Shown here piece after piece: positions 58,601 to 64,000 of a DNA stretch of 64,000 bases. This stretch comes from Monocercomonoides exilis. Taxonomy: Eukaryota > Preaxostyla > Oxymonadida > Polymastigidae. The position numbers and the translations under genes were made by a program. The stretch is from contig LSRY02000015.1 in the NCBI GenBank assembly GCA_001643675.2, forward strand, positions 1,628,001-1,692,000, given 5' to 3'. Numbering within the stretch: position 1 is the first letter of the stretch; each line of letters opens with the position of its first letter. The notes under the pieces are model-generated. The model saw only the letters and a program-made list of their open reading frames with translations, was not told where the DNA came from and searched no databases.

Positions 58601-61600
58601 AAGCATCTTAGGCAAGCTGCAAAACATTTGGCGAGCTGTGTGAAAAGACAGACAGCAAAAGAAAGAGGCAATCCAGCAACTGACGGCTTCGGGAAGGAAG
58701 GCGGACGAACAATGGAATATGGCGCGAAAGTAGGCCTGCTGAAGTATGGAAGAGATAGAAGAGAATCAAACGAAGCAGTTGCATTTCCATTGTCAGGAGA
58801 AAGACTCATTGATGAAACTGTTTGTGATGAGGACTCTTGTTTTTGAGCTGAAAAAATGTTGAGTGAAGGAGGAACAGATGATGCAGATAGAAGACGGATT
58901 GAAAGAGCATAATGAAGTGGCGAAGAGAATGTGGTTTGCTTTAGAAAATTGAGGGATCCATCACTTTTGACTGGGGATGATAGAGGAATGCAGCTTGGTT
59001 GGATCAGAGGTGCTGAAGAGTTTATTATCACGATTGGCTTTGGCACGCTGTGGATTTGACTGAACTTTGAAGCATCCTTATGCGTTGTATGTGAAAGAGA
59101 TAACAAAGAGTTTGATTTGAGCAATGAAAATGAAGGAGAATTCGAAGAAATGCTCGATGAAAGTTCAGTAGATGATGGAGTCGATATGCCAAAGCGCATT
59201 GCAGGAGAGTTTCCTCCATATGAATTGATGTCCACAACTTCTTTCACTGGAATGTATTCAGATTCAACATCAAATCGAAGGAAATAATGCGTTGGGTTCA
59301 TTGGCTTTGGACATTCTTCGCACAAACTGGTCAGAAATGATAAGAGTGATAAAAGTGCAGTAAGCACATCAAACTGTGCCAATCTTCCAACATCGTCCAA
59401 AAGCAGAAGCTCGTTCATCAGCTCAGATACGTTCTGCTTTGCTGCTTCTTTCTGTTCAACAACAGCTCGCAGGAAGTGCGATGTGAACGGGATTTGTGAT
59501 GCATTGGTTTTCTTGTTTGAAAAAGAAGACTGATTTGATGATGACGTTGATGAGGATGTCGACTCTTCATATTGTTCAGATGCTCTCAATAAAAACATCG
59601 CTTCTGTCACACTTTGTTCAGCCAGTCGCTCTTCAAATGTCAATCCTGACGCTCCTTCGTTTCTCAAATTATTTGCAGAGATCATTGAAATAGCAGGATT
59701 AATAGAATTTGTCGAATTTTGAATAGTGTTTGCCACATTTAACGTTTTGTCTGTTAATCGTTTTCTTTTTCCTTCAAGAAGTGAATGGGTTGCATCTGTG
59801 CTATGAGTAAGATAAGCAAGAATATGAGTGATTATTCCCATGATAATAGCGCAAAGCAAGTGGACAGTAGTGGATGGTATAAGCTCAAAAGGAGCAAAAT
59901 TTAACTGTTTGGAATCAGATTCAGAAGAAGGCGAAGAAGAAGACGAAGATGAAGAGAGTTGCACTAAAGAAAGAGGCTTGAAAACTTCTATCGGAACACC
60001 TTCAGATATTGAACGATAGACAGCTCTCAGAAGAGGAGATGGCAGCACAATTCTGCGCGAGCTGGAACTTAAATCAGGAGAAGACAAAGGAAGACCATCA
60101 GCCAATGAATGTTGTTGAGACAATGACGATGCTGATGCATTGGCAGTGTTTGAAGAAGAATCTGTTCCTTGCCCGTTGTCTCCCATTTTCATAACTTTCA
60201 TCATTTCTTCGTTTTCGCTTTCATTTGTGGTGCGATTCCAGATGGGTTGGGCTGGAATCATCGAGCGGCATAAAGCTGCAGTTGATACAAATCGCTTCCA
60301 TGAAGCTAAAGTGCGGATTCGCGAGTTACGTCTGAATGAAGATGCGTTCGAAAGACGCATCAGATAAGGAATAAAGTGTATCGGAAACATATGCGTGTTT
60401 CGATTTTCGCTTGGTAAATCTGAATTTTTGAGAAAAAAAGACAATCAAATATCAAATTAAAAAAGAATTATGCAATAAAATTCATTTGAAAAAAAAATTT
60501 TTTTCAAACCAGAATTGTCAAAGCATCCCATCATCAGAGCTTTTTCAAAATATGTTGCATGGAACTCAAACATTGCATCGCCTGAATAAAGTGAACGTTC
60601 TGGAGTTGAATGAGCACAACGATATGAATCAAGATCGACTCCATTCATTCTGCACACAAATGACAAAAGAGAACGGAAAGAAGGCTCAGCTGAGATTGAT
60701 TCCGTGACAGACTCCATAAGCTCTGTGAGACAAGCAGGCGAAAGAAGAGATCCAACCACATTTTTCATCTGCTTTTCCGCATCGTTAAGAAGTTTGAATG
60801 CTTTTTCAATGTAAACTTCAGGCAGCGATTTGTCAGGAGCCTTTGTTGAAGAAGAAGCAGCTGTTGAAGTTGTATTTGTAGCTGTTTTTTCTTTGCTTTC
60901 CATCGTTTTTTCTCCTTCAAGTAGCACGCGAAGAATCTGTCGTTGTGCCTCTCTTGCAATTGATGAGAGTTCAATCGTTATCAAATCAAATGCCACACTC
61001 CGCGCTGTCTCAAGTGCTGAAAGATGGCACGTGGCTCTCAAAAGACGCTTCATTGCAGATGCAGTCCGTTTTGGTGACAATGATGCAAAGCCTCGAGGCG
61101 TGCGGCGGATGGATGATGATGGAGATGCTCCGTGCGGCGAAGCACTTTGCATTTGATCAGCAAATTCTTGTGAAGAAGATGTGGACATGAAAAATCCTGC
61201 TGCTGAAGATGGGCGCAACGTTCCATACATCTCATCGTTGGCTGAATCTTCTGGATCTTCGTCGTTGCTATAGACAGACGATGAAGACGTTACAGCTGGA
61301 ACCCAAAGTGGCTGCTTTTGAGCTGTTGAGTCGTTGAATAAAGAAGCTGATTGGGTTGAATTCATCAAAGATTGGCTGCCTTTTGAGGAAGACGAATTGC
61401 TTCTGTCTTTTTTCAGCTCTCTTTCCAGCGTTCTATCAAATTCATACGATGCATCGTCCAACAGTTGGAAATTAGCAGATGACATTTCAGTTTTTGCTCT
61501 TGTTTTGTTTGATAGATATTCATTTTCTTCGTTTTCTCCAAATGGACGATCGTCGTTTGGTTCATCTTCTTCTTCATCGTCTTCTTCCAAATCAATGGGG

Positions 61601-63999
61601 GATGTTGAAGATGACTCGGATGATTCAGATTCTTCATCTTTATCATCACTCTTTTCGTTCCCATCTTTGTCATTTGCTTTTTCATCTGCATTGTTTCGCT
61701 TTTGTTCCTCTTTTTGCATTCTGCGTTGGTTTTTCTTCATCTCCCGTTTCATTCTTTTCATTTCTCGCATTTTTCTATCTTCGTATTGAGCTTTCGACTG
61801 TTCAATATCCATCGTTTCTGCTTTGTCTATCTCTTCAATCTTCTTCTCTTCTTCTCTCTGTGATTCCACCAGTCTCATAGCTGCTTCCTCGTCAATGTTC
61901 ATATCATATCCTGTTGTTGACAAGCGCGTTGTAGAATCCAAGCAAATCTCATTGCCTCTTCTGAGCGACGCCGATAAAGAAACAGCACTTCCTCTTTCGC
62001 CTCTGTCCCACTTCTTCAGCAAATTTCTCAAAGTTCGGAACAAAATCGAGTCTTCTGGCATTTCGTTAGAATAAGAAGCATCTTCCGAGCCTCCTGTCAA
62101 TTTAGCATATCTTTGAAGTCTGTAGCGTCGCATGTCATTTGAGGCATATGCACTGAGAAGACATGATGGAGTCAGTACAAGCTGCCACTTCAGCTTTTGC
62201 TTCCTCATCGTTCTCAGCTCTTCCATAACATCTTTGTTACCATCTGCTTCATCGCTGTCTGGAGATCTTCCATCATTCGATTCGATTGTTCCTTTAATCA
62301 ATTCTTTTTCTCTGCCTTTCCAAAGCCATTTTCCTTCTCTTCTTCCGCTCATCATTCTCAGCTTTTTCCCAACACCCACAGCAACTCGCTGAATCGCTTT
62401 CCAAAATCCCTCGTGCACAACAAGAGCTTCAACAGCTGCGCCAAAAATATCGCACTTCTCCCACATCTTTCGGAGCAAAAGCATCAGTCCAGCAAGCAGC
62501 GCTGGTCGCTCGTTGGCCGTTTCCTCCAAGTGATCGCAAAGGAGCGACAATGAGAATCCTAAGAATGAATTCTCTGATAACACTGCTTCAGGATTTGAAT
62601 TTATATTTGATGTTTTTTCATTCAAAATATTGCTGCGATTTCGTTTTTGATCATCCAATTGAAACACATTCTCTACAAACAACTTTGCCAGCAGCGGTTG
62701 ATAATCAATTGCAGCTGATATGAACTCAACAACAGCAGCAGAAACAGAATGTGGAGTGTTTGGATCTGCAAACCTCATAACGATTGCATCTTTCAGTTGC
62801 ATTGCCTGTTTTTCGCTGCCAAAGAAGCGAATAAGCGGAGGCAGCTGAGGGAATCGAATGCTCATGCGGCACAGATGAGTTAATATTCTTGTTGAGACAG
62901 TTGAAATCTTGTTGTTGGATTGGTAGGCGACATATGATGCTAACACAAGCAGCCATTCGCGAGGCTCCTGTTTGGGCAACTGATCCGAATGCTTTAAAAT
63001 ACTTTCAGAAGAAAGCTTTGATGAGTCGTTTGGCTTTCTTGTTTCAAGAAGCTCCTTCAAAAGTTTGCTTGCAGCTGTTTCTTTGTGCTCTATCTGTTTA
63101 TTGACAGTATCATCATCCTGTGAAGGCACATCAACAAGAAAAGTGAGAATGAGCCTTTCAAATTGTGATAAATCCCTTAAAGCAGAAGCTGAGGAAGAAG
63201 AATTTGCTTGCTTTCCTTTCACACTTTCGTTTGGTGATGAAGCAGTCGCAGATGTATTTGACACATTCGAACCGGATCCTATTCCATTCATCATTTCGCT
63301 GACTTTTGATTCCTGCTCTTTCACCGTTAAATCGCTTGGCTGTGAGCTTTCCTTCTCTCTCCAATCAAACTCAAGTGAAATCAGCACAATCTCCACAACT
63401 TCCAAACACGCAGTAACTGTCTCTTCCAACACAGTTGCAATATTCTGCTGTCCAGATGCAGAAAGCTGTGTTGCGATCTCCATCGAAAGGCCTCCCGATG
63501 CTGTGAGTGTGAGCAGAGCCTTCTGCAGCACAAGATCTGTTTTGAGAGAAGCCAGAAGCTCAGCACGCGATTGATGGAGTGGGTTCGAGGATGGTTGAAT
63601 GTTGGCTAAATGTTGGTGAGCAGAGTTCCGTTTCATCAAAGTAGATTGAATCTCTTCTATTTGCAAGCTCTGGCTTGTTCCAATGTTTCTTGTTAGGGCA
63701 GCAATAGCAGTGTTCTCCATCGATGTGGCTTCGCGCGATGGAAACAGCTGTTTTTCTTTTTCGTCAGCTGTTATACTGTCTTCAACGGAAGCCATGAACA
63801 TATCGTCAATCCCATCGTCATATTCTTCAAAATCTGCAAATTCTTGCCATCTTCCTGGCTGATTGTTAGCATCGGCAGATGTGACATTATTCCACTTGCT
63901 CTGAATATCATCATTTCTCTTTTTGATTTCTTGATTCCGCTTTGCTTCTTCTGCCTTTGCATTTGCGTTCCTCGCTGCTTCGAACTTCAATCTTCTAAT
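52606..63999 (-). CDS. Nup188-like nucleoporin, giant, two exons visible (5' partial)
   Basis: Exon 1 runs from the right edge to 60510 and exon 2 from 60419 to 52606. The 90-nt intron restores one frame, giving at least 3,767 residues. The frame is open to the edge, so the start is outside. In the N-terminal part, helical blocks RILTHLCRMSIRFPQLP, LKDAIVMRFADPNTPHSV, VVEFISAAIDYQPLLAKLFV (about 62870-62670) and LAGLMLLLRKMWEKCDIF with EGFWKAIQRV follow the pattern I associate with Nup188. There, helices leading to a QPxLxxLF block precede an alpha-solenoid. Exon 2 continues with helical blocks such as IWCFILTIITALVHSLL between long Ser/Asn-rich insertions. Nup188 is an inner-ring scaffold of the nuclear pore, about 1,750 residues in animals; low-complexity inserts double it here. 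Nup205 or another solenoid protein is the alternative. Confidence 0.55.
60420..60509 (-). other. Spliceosomal intron, 90 nt
   Basis: The donor is GTTTGA after AATTCTG, and the acceptor is AAATTCAG before ATTTACC. Exon 1 ends with one base (G) and exon 2 supplies AT, making Asp. Without it exon 1 would end in a Lys/Phe/Ile tail from AT-rich DNA, and exon 2 would start without a convincing ATG context. Confidence 0.75.
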
Positions 64000-64000
64000 T

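Noticed and set aside
1-64000. CRISPR arrays, rRNA or bacterial operon features
   Set aside because: No regularly spaced direct repeats or rRNA-like blocks were seen; the window is eukaryotic with spliced genes. I could not run a tRNA search, so a tRNA in the AT-rich spacers is not excluded.

Overview
The window looks like nuclear DNA of an AT-rich, intron-containing protist. All three stop codons end large genes (TGA, TAA, TAG), so the standard code applies to host genes. Very long serine/acid-rich proteins, beta-helix surface receptors with a degenerate kinase tail, and a tyrosine-recombinase retrotransposon suggest an anaerobic metamonad of the oxymonad/Preaxostyla type (Blattamonas- or Monocercomonoides-like). 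That assignment comes from remembered family features, not a search.

Layout. 1-8.7 kb: a ubiquitin-specific-protease-like gene (+), open at the left edge, with the catalytic Cys and His replaced. 8.97-12.7 kb: a convergent two-exon gene (-) for a charged coiled-coil protein. 12.8-15.5 kb: AT-rich non-coding DNA with an apparently perfect ~1 kb palindrome. 15.5-19.8 kb: a decayed DIRS-like retroelement (+). 20.0-21.1 kb: a frameshifted pseudogene (-). 21.1-21.6 kb: a pogo-like MITE. 21.65-27.6 kb: a fuller DIRS-like element (-) with terminal inverted repeats, an internal complementary region and an open tyrosine recombinase. 27.6-51.26 kb: a huge inverted duplication carrying two head-to-head receptor genes of about 3,050 and 3,000 codons around a 3.6 kb spacer. 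51.3-52.6 kb: a GC-richer decayed patch, then AT-rich DNA. 52.6 kb to the right edge: a spliced giant gene (-) that I read as a Nup188-type nucleoporin.

The most unusual unit is the receptor palindrome. Over most of their length the two genes are nearly identical, including about 0.9 kb of 3' flank. Their N-terminal ~500 residues and a short island (transmembrane helix plus juxtamembrane segment) differ clearly. This mosaic looks like gene conversion between inverted copies that spares the signalling hinge. Each copy carries a one-base homopolymer indel where the other is open, so assembly error must be considered. The + copy also has a non-homopolymer frameshift and may be a pseudogene.

The mobile DNA (two DIRS-like elements, a MITE and the foldback palindrome) is concentrated between 13 and 28 kb and ends exactly where the left receptor arm begins. 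Two introns (230 and 90 nt) could be placed by exact phase matching; each joins two long ORFs into one gene.
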